NCBI GenBank assembly: GCA_041648735.1
Contig: JBAZOO010000026.1
Span: 1-53,224, forward strand
Direction: 5' to 3'
Source of the DNA: JBAZOO01 sp041648735
GTDB taxonomy: Bacteria; Verrucomicrobiota; Lentisphaeria; Oligosphaerales; CAITYL01
Length of the DNA: 53,224 bases
Position numbers and translations under genes: made by a program. The notes under the pieces were generated by a model. That model searched no databases, was not told the origin of the DNA, and saw nothing but the letters and a program-made list of their open reading frames with translations. Each line of letters begins with the position of its first letter. Within the stretch, counting starts at the first letter, position 1. This document shows, in pieces, positions 8,007 to 15,535 of the stretch.

Positions 8007-8981
8007 TCAATGGCTGTAAGGGGTCTGGCGCCCCTCCACGCGGGTCATGATCCGGCCGAAGCGGCGGTACTGCCCCGGCGGCAGCCCTTCCACGGCGCGG
8101 AAGGCGCGGGAGAAGCTGTGGACGGTCGCGAAGCCGGCGCGCTGGGCAATCTCCGACAAGTCGAGGTTGCCGCCGATCATCAGTTGCTTGGCGAGGCGGA
8201 TGCGGCCGCGCTTGCGGAAGTCGCGGGGTGGACAGCCGAAATGGCGGGCGAAGAGGCGCCGGAAGTAGCTGGGGGAGAGGCGGCAGAGGGCGGCGGCCCG
8301 GGTGACGGCGTCCGCCGCGTCGCCGTGCTGTTCCAGCCAGTCGGCGGCCTTTTCGAGCAAGGGGATGTGCTCGCCGCCGCCGCCGGCCGGCAACCCCGCC
8401 TGCGTCCGCAGCAGCTCCGCGACGATTTCCAGCATCAGGCCGGACATGCGCAATTGGGCGAAGGGCTGGCCGCGGGCCGCCTCGGTGCAGACTTCGGCGA
8501 GCAGCGCGCCGATCCGGGCGTTGGCCGGGGTGCGCAGCCGGCCGCACAACGCGTCCAGCCGCGGCTCCGGCAGTGGCGGATGCAGGAGCGGGCGCAGTTC
8601 GCCCAGATCCGTCAGCCCCCCGGGAATGGAGAAATCCCAGTGGCTGACTTCGGGCCGATAGAGCAGGTCGAAATGGACGTAGGGGCAGACCATGGCCGGC
8701 GGGAAGCCTTCCATTTCGTGCTCGGTGTCGGGCGGAATCCAGAAGAGGTCGCCCGGTTCCGCGTCGTAGGTTGTGCCGGCGATGGTGAAGCGCCCCCGCC
8801 CCGCCTCGATGTGGACGAGCAGGTAGTCCAGCAGCCGGCGGCGGCCGAGGCGCCAGGCCGGCCGGCGCGAATGGCCGCAGTGGCGGACATAGGGGCGGAG
8901 CTGCGCCAGCAGTTCGGCCTCCGGGCCGGCGCCGGGCATCGGTGGCGGGGAATTGTGGGCCGTCGCGGGAGCCATTGCCAT
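8007..8981 (-). CDS. AraC-family transcriptional regulator with cupin sensor domain (second copy)
   Basis: A 324-residue AraC-type protein: a cupin-like effector domain (RRRLLDYLLVHIEAGRG, AEPGDLFWIPPDTEHEM) followed by two helix-turn-helix motifs (ITRAAALCRLS-like, and LSEIAQRAGFATVHSFSRAF) ending with the usual PGQYRR. The ATG at 8981 was chosen because GGAAAG precedes it; an ATG at 9236 would overlap the neighbouring gene and add 85 unlikely residues. It is divergent from the second UroD-like gene at 9115 and is the likely regulator of it. It is a paralogue in type, not a close duplicate, of the regulator at 5741. Confidence 0.88.
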   Translation of the reverse strand: MAMAPATAHNSPPPMPGAGPEAELLAQLRPYVRHCGHSRRPAWRLGRRRLLDYLLVHIEAGRGRFTIAGTTYDAEPGDLFWIPPDTEHEMEGFPPAMVCPYVHFDLLYRPEVSHWDFSIPGGLTDLGELRPLLHPPLPEPRLDALCGRLRTPANARIGALLAEVCTEAARGQPFAQLRMSGLMLEIVAELLRTQAGLPAGGGGEHIPLLEKAADWLEQHGDAADAVTRAAALCRLSPSYFRRLFARHFGCPPRDFRKRGRIRLAKQLMIGGNLDLSEIAQRAGFATVHSFSRAFRAVEGLPPGQYRRFGRIMTRVEGRQTPYSH

Positions 8982-9048
8982 CGTCTTTCCGGGTAGCGAT
9001 CCGGATACATCTTTGGCCAATCCGGGCAAAGAAATTGCCGCTGAAAAG

Positions 9049-9062
9049 CCATACTGTATCAG
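9049..9062. promoter_or_regulatory. Candidate AraC binding motif
   Basis: The motif CCATACTGTATCAG lies between the divergent AraC and methyltransferase genes. Bases 1-14 of the window read CCATACCATATCAG, a 12/14 match in another AT-rich promoter-like region. This is a weak candidate for a shared operator. Confidence 0.2.
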
Positions 9063-9114
9063 GGAATGAGCCATCAGGCAAAAAGCGAAACGGGAAAAAG
9101 AAGGAACCACGGGC

Positions 9115-10161
9115 ATGAGCCATTCATTCCTGGAAAAAGTGCTGGCGTACCGGCCGGCGCCGGATTTCAGCCAGCTTCTGGAAGTGCTGGCCCGGCGCTC
9201 GCCGGCCCGGCCGACGTTGTTTGAGTTCTTCCTCAACGGGCCGCTGGAGGAACGGCTCTCCGGCCTGAAGCCTGGAGGGGTGCCGCTGGAGGCGTTCCGC
9301 GCCCGCGCCGCGGCGTACCGCCAGGCCGGCTACGACTACGTGACCACCCAGGCGCCCGGCTTCGATTTCCCCACTGGGGCGCAGCACCGGGAAGCCACCG
9401 TCTCCCTCAACGAAGGCGCCATGATCACCGACCGCGCCAGCTTCGAGCGCTACTCCTGGCCCGACCCGGAGGCGACCGCCGCCTATTACGGGCGGATCGC
9501 CCCGCTGCTGCCGGAGGGGATGAAGGTCATGGTCTGCGGCCCCTGCGGCGTGCTGGAGAACAGCATCCGCCTGGTCGGGTACGACGCGCTCTGCTTCCTG
9601 CTCGCCGACGATCCCGCCCTGGCCAAGGAGATCTTTGACGCCGTTGGCTCGCGGCTGCGGCGCTACTACGAGATCGCCGCGGCGCAGGAATGCGTCGGCC
9701 TCTGCATCTCCAACGACGACTGGGGGTTCAAGACCCAGCCGATGCTGCCGCCCGCCACCCTGCGCGAATATGTGTTTCCTTGGCACAAGCGGATTGCCGC
9801 CGCCGTGCATGCCGCCGGCAAGCCGGTGGTCCTCCATTCCTGCGGCAACGCCGCGGAGATCTGGCCGGACATCATTGACGACATCCAGTTTGACGGCAAG
9901 CATTCCTATGAGGACGCCATCGAGCCGGTCGAGGCCGCCTACGAGCGTCATGGGCGGCGGATTGCCATCCTGGGCGGCATGGATTTGGACTTTGTCGTCA
10001 GGTCCACCCCGGAAGCGGTCCATCGCCGGGCCCGCGCCATGCTCGAACGTTCCGCGGCCCAGGGCGGCTACGCCCTCGGCACCGGCAACAGCGTCCCGGA
10101 ATACGTCCCCCAGGAGAACTATGCCGCCATGGTCTGGGCCGCCCTGGAAGCCCGCGCCTGA
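9115..10161 (+). CDS. Uroporphyrinogen-decarboxylase-like (MtaA-type) methyltransferase (second copy)
   Basis: A 348-residue UroD/MtaA-superfamily TIM-barrel protein. Unlike the gene at 6825 it keeps HSCGN at 241-245, the HxCxG-like motif that coordinates zinc and activates a thiol in MtaA-type methyltransferases, and has NDDWGFKT at 200-207. A role in corrinoid-dependent methyl transfer (demethylation of a small substrate) is inferred from family knowledge; the substrate is not predictable. The ATG is preceded by AAGGAACC. The divergent AraC gene (8007-8981) is the probable regulator. The two UroD-like proteins are only distantly alike, so they are likely to act on different compounds. Confidence 0.85.
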   Translation: MSHSFLEKVLAYRPAPDFSQLLEVLARRSPARPTLFEFFLNGPLEERLSGLKPGGVPLEAFRARAAAYRQAGYDYVTTQAPGFDFPTGAQHREATVSLNEGAMITDRASFERYSWPDPEATAAYYGRIAPLLPEGMKVMVCGPCGVLENSIRLVGYDALCFLLADDPALAKEIFDAVGSRLRRYYEIAAAQECVGLCISNDDWGFKTQPMLPPATLREYVFPWHKRIAAAVHAAGKPVVLHSCGNAAEIWPDIIDDIQFDGKHSYEDAIEPVEAAYERHGRRIAILGGMDLDFVVRSTPEAVHRRARAMLERSAAQGGYALGTGNSVPEYVPQENYAAMVWAALEARA

Positions 10162-10178
10162 GCGGCGCGAGCCGGGGG

Positions 10179-12026
10179 TCAGGTTTGCAGGCGGCGCTTG
10201 GCGAGTTCGGCCTCGTAGGCGGTGAGGAGATCCTGGTACTGGAGGTAGCCCAGCAGCTCGGCGGGGTTGGTGGCGGAGACGACGGGGAGGCGGCTGTAGC
10301 CGGAGCGGTCGAACTTGCGCAGCGCCGCGGCGAGCGATTCGTCGCCGGTGCAGGTGGTGAGCGGCAGCATCATGTCCTTGACGAGGAAGAGGTTGGGGTC
10401 GGCATCCTCGAAATAGACGGGGCGGATGCCACCCATGGTGAGGATGCCGCAGGGGCGCTGGTGGCGGTCGGTGACGGTGAGGGGGAAGGGGACGTTCTCG
10501 TCCGCCAGCAGTTTGCGCAAGTCGCGGGCGGTGGCGTTTTCGGGGATGGTGGGCATGATGGTGCGGTGGTAGCAGGAATCGACGGTGACGCCGGCGAGGA
10601 GGTCGGTGAGCATCAGGTTGCGGTAGGCGGGGGAGGTGAAGCGGTTGGCGACTTGGTTGCGGTAGAGGCTGACGTTGCGGGAGAGGAGGATGGTGACCAC
10701 GCAGATGGTGAGCAGCGGCGCCAGCATGGTGTAGGAACCGGTCATCTCGCAGACCATGATCACGGCGCCGATGGAGGCGCTGGCGACTCCGGCGAAGAAG
10801 CCGGCCATGCCGAAGAGCACGAAGGCGGCCAGGGACGGCGGCTGCCACTGGGGGAGGAGGGCGTGGGCGAGGCCGCCGGCCGCGGCGCCGAGCAGGCCGC
10901 CAATGACCAAGGTCGGCCCGAAGACGCCACCGGAGCCGCCGGAGCCGATGGTCAGGGAGGTGGCGAGCATTTTCAGCAGGGCCAGGACGAGGAAGCTGGC
11001 GGCCAGGGCGAGCTGGGCCCGGGGCGCCAGCCCTTCCAGCGGCTGGTGCAGCAGCTTCTGGATGACGCCGCCGCCGGTGCCCAGGACGTCAAGGAAAAAG
11101 AGGGCGATGAGGCCCACGCCGAGGCCGCCGAGCAGCGGCTTGAGCCATTCCGGCAGCGGCAGGGCGGGGAAGAGCCGGTTGCGGCAGCCTTGGTAGATCT
11201 TGACATAGAGCCGGCCGAAGAGGGCGCAGCCGACGCCGAGCGCCCCGGCGAAGAGCACGTCCTGGTGCGAACTGAGTTCCAGCGCCGGCAGGGCGTACAT
11301 GCTGGCCGTGTCGGGGATGCCGATGCCGGGGAGCGCGAGCAGCATGCGGAAGACGGTGTAGGCGGTCACCGAACTGACGACGCAGGGGACGAGCGCGGAG
11401 GATTCGAAGTCCTCCTTGTAGAGGATTTCCACCGCGCTGATCGCGCCGCCCAGGGGGCTGCGGAAGATCGCGCCGATCCCCGCCGCCATGCCGGAGAGCA
11501 TGAAGACGCGCCGTTCCCGGTCGCTGAGGCGGAAGAGCTTGGCCAGGCTCGACCCAATGCCGGTGCTGATTTGGGCGATGGGGCCTTCCCGGCCACTGGA
11601 GCCGCCGGCGCCGACGGTGAGGATCGAGCCGAGGCATTTGACGAGCCCCACCCGCATCGGCACCTTGCCGGCATCTTCGTGGAAGGCGCGGATCGAGGCG
11701 TCCATGCCGTCGCCGGCCGCTTCGGGGGCGAAGCGGCGGGTGACCAGGCCGCTGAGGAAGGCGCCGGCGGCCGGCAGCAGAAGGATGAGCCAGCGGCGGG
11801 GGTGGAGCGCCACCGGGAGGCCAAAGTCGAACTCCTCGCCGGCGGGGGTGGCCAGGGAGATCCCCATGAGCGTGCGGGTGCAGAACTGGCTGAAGCCGTC
11901 CAGCGCCAGGAGGAAGAGGAAGGCGGCGAGGCCACTGGCGGCGCCGACCAGCAACCCCATGTACAAGGCCCGCCGGCGCAGGTTGGGCCGGACCGAATGC
12001 CAGAGGTGTCGCAGGACGAGGTGCAT
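10179..12026 (-). CDS. ClC-family chloride channel/transporter with CBS pair
   Basis: A 615-residue inner-membrane anion protein of the ClC family, with about 16-18 helical membrane passes (residues 20-460) and a C-terminal CBS-domain pair (about 480-605) that probably senses nucleotides. The signature GSSGREGP is at 142-149 with the gating glutamate Glu147. The position of the inner proton glutamate (EE in Escherichia coli ClC) reads Glu200-Ile201, as in ClC channels rather than H+/Cl- exchangers. GSGGSGGVFGP (361-371) forms the later selectivity loop. The ATG follows GGAGTGACGC. It lies 3 bases downstream of the PTS IIA-like gene, in the same operon. Confidence 0.92.
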   Translation of the reverse strand: MHLVLRHLWHSVRPNLRRRALYMGLLVGAASGLAAFLFLLALDGFSQFCTRTLMGISLATPAGEEFDFGLPVALHPRRWLILLLPAAGAFLSGLVTRRFAPEAAGDGMDASIRAFHEDAGKVPMRVGLVKCLGSILTVGAGGSSGREGPIAQISTGIGSSLAKLFRLSDRERRVFMLSGMAAGIGAIFRSPLGGAISAVEILYKEDFESSALVPCVVSSVTAYTVFRMLLALPGIGIPDTASMYALPALELSSHQDVLFAGALGVGCALFGRLYVKIYQGCRNRLFPALPLPEWLKPLLGGLGVGLIALFFLDVLGTGGGVIQKLLHQPLEGLAPRAQLALAASFLVLALLKMLATSLTIGSGGSGGVFGPTLVIGGLLGAAAGGLAHALLPQWQPPSLAAFVLFGMAGFFAGVASASIGAVIMVCEMTGSYTMLAPLLTICVVTILLSRNVSLYRNQVANRFTSPAYRNLMLTDLLAGVTVDSCYHRTIMPTIPENATARDLRKLLADENVPFPLTVTDRHQRPCGILTMGGIRPVYFEDADPNLFLVKDMMLPLTTCTGDESLAAALRKFDRSGYSRLPVVSATNPAELLGYLQYQDLLTAYEAELAKRRLQT

Positions 12027-12029
12027 GCG

Positions 12030-12497
12030 TCACTCCGCGAGGTCGAAGAGGGCGGCGAGGGCGGCTGCCGGCGCGGTGGCGGCCAGCAGCGCCGCCCGGG
12101 TTGATGGCCGCCGCAGAAGCTTGCTGATTTCCGCCATGAACCGCAGGTGCTGCGGGGTGTTGCGGGCCGGGGAGACCACCAGGACGAAGATGCGGGCCGG
12201 CTGGCGGTCCAGCGACTGGAAGTCAAGCCCTTCCGGCTTCAGCCCGACCGCCGCCACCAGGTTGTCAACCGTGTCGGTCTTGCCGTGGGGGATGGCCACG
12301 CCGTCCTGCATGCCGGTGCTCATCGCGGCTTCCCGCTCCAGGACGGCCTGCTCCGCCGCGCCTCGGTCCCTGAGCAGACGTTGCGCTTCGAGCAGATCCA
12401 GCAGCTCCCGGATGACGCCGGGCTTGGCGGTCGCCTGCAAGCGCAGTTGGAAGCGCTCCGCCGGGAGCAGGTTTTTCAGGAATGAATGGGGTTTCAT
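12030..12497 (-). CDS. PTS EIIA-type-2 domain protein (PtsN-like)
   Basis: A 155-residue protein with the EIIA fructose/Ntr fold. The phospho-accepting His71 lies in GVAIPHGKTD, the classic PTS EIIA type-2 site. No EIIB or EIIC domain is present, so this is a stand-alone regulator rather than a sugar transporter part. PtsN relatives control ion transporters in other bacteria (for example potassium systems), and here the gene immediately precedes and is co-transcribed with a ClC protein, which suggests phosphorylation-dependent control of anion flux. That link is inference. The start ATG at 12497 gives a normal length; no clear ribosome site is visible. Confidence 0.85.
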   Translation of the reverse strand: MKPHSFLKNLLPAERFQLRLQATAKPGVIRELLDLLEAQRLLRDRGAAEQAVLEREAAMSTGMQDGVAIPHGKTDTVDNLVAAVGLKPEGLDFQSLDRQPARIFVLVVSPARNTPQHLRFMAEISKLLRRPSTRAALLAATAPAAALAALFDLAE

Positions 12498-12555
12498 GCG
12501 GGTGCTGGCTGGGGGCCTGGCGGGAGCGCCTCCATTTCTTGTCGCGAATTGTCGT

Positions 12556-12583
12556 ATTTTATACTGGTTTGTCGGTTTTGCAA
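12556..12583 (-). promoter_or_regulatory. Predicted promoter of the PTS IIA/ClC operon
   Basis: On the minus strand TTGCAA and TAAAAT are separated by 16 bases, with the -10 box overlapping the purD stop codon. It lies about 60 bases upstream of the PTS IIA-like start. Confidence 0.4.
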
Positions 12584-13833
12584 GGGAGGGCCTTGCCGGC
12601 AATGTCGCGCCGGTACTGGGCACCCTCCCAGCCAATGCAGCGCACGCCCCGGTAGACGTTCGCCACCGCCGCCGGGAGGTCGGATCCCTTGGCGGTGACT
12701 CCGAGCACGCGGCCGCCGGCGGTCACGAGCTGCCCGTCACGCAGGGCGGTGCCGGCATGGAAGACGGTGGCGCCGGTTGCTTCCGCCGCCGCCAGCCCCG
12801 TGATGGCCTTCCCCTTTTCATAGTTCCCAGGATAGCCGCCGGCGGCCATGACCACGCAGACGGCGGGGTCGGGGCTCCAGCGGAGGGTGACGCTCTTCAG
12901 CCAGCGGTCGGCGGTGGCGAGGAGCGCCTCGGCCAAGTCGCTCTCCAGCCGCATCAGCACCGCCTGGGTTTCCGGATCGCCGAAGCGGACGTTGAACTCC
13001 AGCACCTTGAGGCCGGCGGCGGTGACCATGATCCCGGCGTAGATGACGCCGCGGTAGTCCAGTTTTTCCTGCTGGCAGCCGGCGAGGAACTTGCGCAGCA
13101 CCTCGCGGTCAATCACCTCCCAGAGGGCGGGGGTGACCACCGGGGCCGGGGAATAGGCGCCCATGCCGCCGGTGTTCGGGCCGGTGTCGCCAGCGCCAAT
13201 CCGTTTGTGGTCCTGCGAGGAGGCCAGCGGCACGATGCTCTCGCCGTCGGTCAGCGCCAGGATCGAGGCCTCTTCGCCCAGGAGGCATTCCTCGATGACC
13301 ACGCGGCGGCCGGCGGCGCCGAACGCGCCGGCAAAGCAGTCCTGGACGGCGGCCAGCGCCTCCGCCACGCTCTGGGCGACGGTCACCCCCTTGCCGGCGG
13401 CCAAGCCATCGGCCTTGACCACGATCGGCGCGCCCTCGCGGCGGATGTAGGCGGCGGCGGCCGCCGCATCGGTGAAGGTGGCCGCCTTGGCGGTCGGGAT
13501 GCCGTGGCGCTCCATGAATGCCTTGGCGAAGGCCTTGCTGCCTTCGAGCTGGGCGGCGTGGCGGTCGGGGCCGACAATGCGCAGCCCCCGGGCCCGGAAG
13601 GCGTCAACGATCCCGTCGCACAGCGGCGCCTCGGGGCCGACCATGGTCAGGCCGATGTCATGGCGCGCGGCGAACTCCGCCATTGCCGCGGGGGGGAGCA
13701 GCGGCACGCAGAGGGTGTCGCGCATGCCGGGGTTGCCGGGGGCGGCGTAGAGGGTTGAGACGAGCGGGCTTTGCCGCAGTTTCCAGACCAGGGCGTGTTC
13801 GCGGCCGCCGCCGCCGATGACCAGCGTGTTCAT
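12559..13833 (-). CDS. purD: Phosphoribosylamine--glycine ligase
   Basis: GAR synthetase of purine synthesis: joins phosphoribosylamine and glycine using ATP. It has 424 residues, the usual length. The start MNTLVIGGGGREHAL is diagnostic; the ATP-grasp region shows VVKADGLAAGKGV, the GEEASILALTDG segment, GPNTGGMGAYSPAP and FNVRFGDPETQ. The ATG is preceded by GAGGAG at good spacing. A possible -10 (TATATT on the minus strand, 13975-13980) lies upstream but without a good -35. It stands apart from other pur genes and its 3-prime end carries the promoter for the PTS IIA/ClC operon. Confidence 0.97.
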   Translation of the reverse strand: MNTLVIGGGGREHALVWKLRQSPLVSTLYAAPGNPGMRDTLCVPLLPPAAMAEFAARHDIGLTMVGPEAPLCDGIVDAFRARGLRIVGPDRHAAQLEGSKAFAKAFMERHGIPTAKAATFTDAAAAAAYIRREGAPIVVKADGLAAGKGVTVAQSVAEALAAVQDCFAGAFGAAGRRVVIEECLLGEEASILALTDGESIVPLASSQDHKRIGAGDTGPNTGGMGAYSPAPVVTPALWEVIDREVLRKFLAGCQQEKLDYRGVIYAGIMVTAAGLKVLEFNVRFGDPETQAVLMRLESDLAEALLATADRWLKSVTLRWSPDPAVCVVMAAGGYPGNYEKGKAITGLAAAEATGATVFHAGTALRDGQLVTAGGRVLGVTAKGSDLPAAVANVYRGVRCIGWEGAQYRRDIAGKALPCKTDKPV

Positions 13834-14052
13834 GGGCTCCTCGGTGCGGAGTCCGCGCGGTGGGTGGTTCGCCCTTGCGGAGTCCGCAACTCTGGGGTGG
13901 GGGAAGGTGGAAATGCACAACCGGTTCCGCCGCCAGTCCACGGCCAGATCCGGGTGCGCCAAGGCAATCCGGGCAATATAGCGTTGCTTGCGGCTTCGTC
14001 GGTGGCACCGGCACCGCCGCCGGCAGTGCTCCAGCCCGCCGCCAGAAACGCC

Positions 14053-14085
14053 AAAAAGGGCACGGTTTGGGGACCGTGCCCTTTT
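14053..14085 (-). terminator. Rho-independent terminator of the infC-rpmI-rplT operon
   Basis: A perfect inverted repeat (AAAAGGGCACGGT and ACCGTGCCCTTTT around a 6-base loop) flanked by A and T runs on both sides, so it can work in either direction. It lies 43 bases beyond the rplT stop codon. Confidence 0.88.
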
Positions 14086-14127
14086 CATTCGGTGGCAGCC
14101 CCCGCGGGGGCGGGGCTGCCGGCCGGT

Positions 14128-14481
14128 TCAGGCGAGCGCCTGTTTGGCGGTGGCGAGCAACTGGGTGAACGCCGCCTCGTCGTTCACCGCGAGTTCGGCG
14201 AGCGCCTTGCGGTCAAGCAGGACGTTGGCTTTCTTGAGGCCGTTGATGAAGGTGCTGTAGTTCATCCCGGCGGCGCGGCAGGCGGCGTTGATGCGGACCG
14301 TCCAGAGGGCGCGGTAGGCGCGCTTCTTCTGCTTGCGGCCGGTGTAGGCCATCGCCTGGGCGCGGTCCACGGCATTGAAGGCCTGGCGGATCGTCTTGCT
14401 GCGCAGGCCATAATATCCTTTGGCCCGCTGAAGGACGCGCTTGCGGCGGGCGCGCGACGCCACGGCATTGGTAGCTCTCAT
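14128..14481 (-). CDS. rplT: 50S ribosomal protein L20
   Basis: Ribosomal large-subunit protein L20 (117 residues, normal length), needed early in 50S assembly. The N-terminal RARRKRVLQRAKGYYGLRSKT and the WTVRINAA and GMNYSTFINGLKKA segments are diagnostic. GGAG precedes the ATG by 9 bases. It is the last gene of the infC-rpmI-rplT operon, followed by a strong terminator. In Escherichia coli L20 represses this operon by binding the leader; whether that holds here cannot be read from the sequence. Confidence 0.98.
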   Translation of the reverse strand: MRATNAVASRARRKRVLQRAKGYYGLRSKTIRQAFNAVDRAQAMAYTGRKQKKRAYRALWTVRINAACRAAGMNYSTFINGLKKANVLLDRKALAELAVNDEAAFTQLLATAKQALA

Positions 14482-14515
14482 CGAAGTTCACTCCATGAAT
14501 CGTGAAAGGATCGGG

Positions 14516-14716
14516 TTAGAGGCCGTAGGGGAGGGCTAGCGCCAAGGCGTTGCGGCTGATCTTCGCCACCGGCCGGTCCTGGGTGAGGGTGCGCTTGCGC
14601 TTGCGGCTCTTGCCCGTGCTCAGGTGGCGGACGCCCGCCTGCTTGCGCAGGATCTTGCCGGTCGCGGTCTGTTTGACCCGCTTGGCCACGCATTTCCGGG
14701 TTTTCATTTTCGGCAT
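14516..14716 (-). CDS. rpmI: 50S ribosomal protein L35
   Basis: Small basic large-subunit protein L35 (66 residues). MPKMKTRKCVAKRVK at the start, a Lys/Arg-rich centre containing GKSRKRKRTL, and a short C-terminal helix fit the family. AAGGA precedes the ATG. It lies between infC (21 bases upstream) and rplT (34 bases downstream) in the conserved three-gene operon. Confidence 0.98.
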   Translation of the reverse strand: MPKMKTRKCVAKRVKQTATGKILRKQAGVRHLSTGKSRKRKRTLTQDRPVAKISRNALALALPYGL

Positions 14717-14737
14717 GGTTGGGAAATCCTTCGTCTT

Positions 14738-15262
14738 TCAGCCCTGTTTCCGGGAACTGGCGGAGATGACGGTCGCGATGCTCGGCCCGATCCGGCGCAG
14801 GGGCGATTCCGGGCTGCCATGCTCGGCCACGTCGGCCACCAGCCGTTCCATGACTTTCATGCCCAGATCGACATGCGCCATCTCCCGGCCACGAAAATAC
14901 ATCAGGGCTTTTACTTTACAGCCCTTTTTGAGGAAGTCAACCGCGTGCCCCAGCTTCACCTGATAGTCGTTCTCGTTGATGTTCGGGTGGAACTTGAGCT
15001 CCTTCAACTTCACCTGGACCTGGCCCTTCCGCGCCTGCTTCTGCTTCTTGGCCTCGGCGTACTGGAACTTGCCGTAGTCCATGATCCGGCAGACCGGCGG
15101 TGCCGCGTTCGCCGCGATCTCCACCAGGTCGAGCCCGGCGGCCTGGGCGCGCTGCATGGCGTCGGCAAACAGGACGATGCCAACTGGCTGGTTGGCTTCA
15201 TCGATCAGGCGCACCTGCTTGCCGTACAGGTGGCGGTCGTTGGGGTGGACGATGCGTGCGAT
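14738..15262 (-). CDS. infC: Translation initiation factor IF-3, ATC start
   Basis: IF-3 binds the 30S subunit, blocks subunit joining and rejects wrong start codons. The protein (174 residues) has the N-domain with GKQVRLIDEANQPVGIV, the linker near YGKFQYAEAKK and the C-domain KLKELKFHPNI and FLKKGCKVKALMYFRGREM. There is no ATG, GTG or TTG at the family start. Instead an ideal AGGAGG (15271-15276 on the minus strand) stands 8 bases before an ATC codon at 15262, giving the normal length. Rare AUU/AUC starts are the known autoregulatory signal of infC: IF-3 represses its own message by discriminating against them. Confidence 0.95.
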   Translation of the reverse strand: MARIVHPNDRHLYGKQVRLIDEANQPVGIVLFADAMQRAQAAGLDLVEIAANAAPPVCRIMDYGKFQYAEAKKQKQARKGQVQVKLKELKFHPNINENDYQVKLGHAVDFLKKGCKVKALMYFRGREMAHVDLGMKVMERLVADVAEHGSPESPLRRIGPSIATVISASSRKQG

Positions 15263-15400
15263 GGCGGGATCCTCCTGGCTGCGGCCGGTTTCCGCGGGCG
15301 GATGCTTTCCGCCCGGTGCCGGACCCCCCGGCACCCCGACCCGTTGACCGTTTGTGCGTTGCGTTTGGGCCAGGCGGTTTCGCCCGGACCGCAAGCGGCT
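15263..15400 (-). promoter_or_regulatory. infC leader with GC-rich hairpin
   Basis: About 130 bases separate the predicted infC promoter from the ATC start. The leader contains a strong inverted repeat (GGTGCCGG ... CCGGCACC near 15317-15337) and the consensus AGGAGG. A leader of this size in this operon is where L20- or IF3-dependent control acts in other bacteria. Confidence 0.4.
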
Positions 15401-15428
15401 AATGTAGTTTGCGGGCCGCGGTTGGCAA
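15401..15428 (-). promoter_or_regulatory. Predicted sigma-70 promoter of the infC operon
   Basis: On the minus strand TTGCCA (15428-15423) and TACATT (15406-15401) are separated by 16 bases. The -35 box is one arm of a 7-base inverted repeat (TTGGCAA at 15422-15428, TTGCCAA at 15440-15446) shared with the divergent promoter of the PEP-CTERM gene. Confidence 0.5.
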
Positions 15429-15448
15429 GGCCGCCGCCGTTGCCAAGC

Positions 15449-15477
15449 TTGCATGGGCGGCGGGTTCCGGCTATAGT
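15449..15477 (+). promoter_or_regulatory. Predicted sigma-70 promoter of the first PEP-CTERM gene
   Basis: TTGCAT (15449-15454) and TATAGT (15472-15477) are spaced by 17 bases, about 58 bases before the start codon. Confidence 0.55.
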
Positions 15478-15535
15478 GACAACCATTCTGGTTCGCCGCA
15501 ATCCCTTGACCGCAATCAAAAACGAGAAAATGAAC

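Noticed and set aside
6825..10161. Calling either UroD-like gene hemE (true uroporphyrinogen decarboxylase)
   Set aside because: Both lie beside AraC regulators and away from heme genes, and their motifs fit the MtaA-like branch better.
10185..12104. A 639-codon rightward frame opposite the ClC gene
   Set aside because: Product is an implausible string of Gly, Glu, Ala and Asp without any hydrophobic core; the opposite strand encodes a textbook ClC protein.
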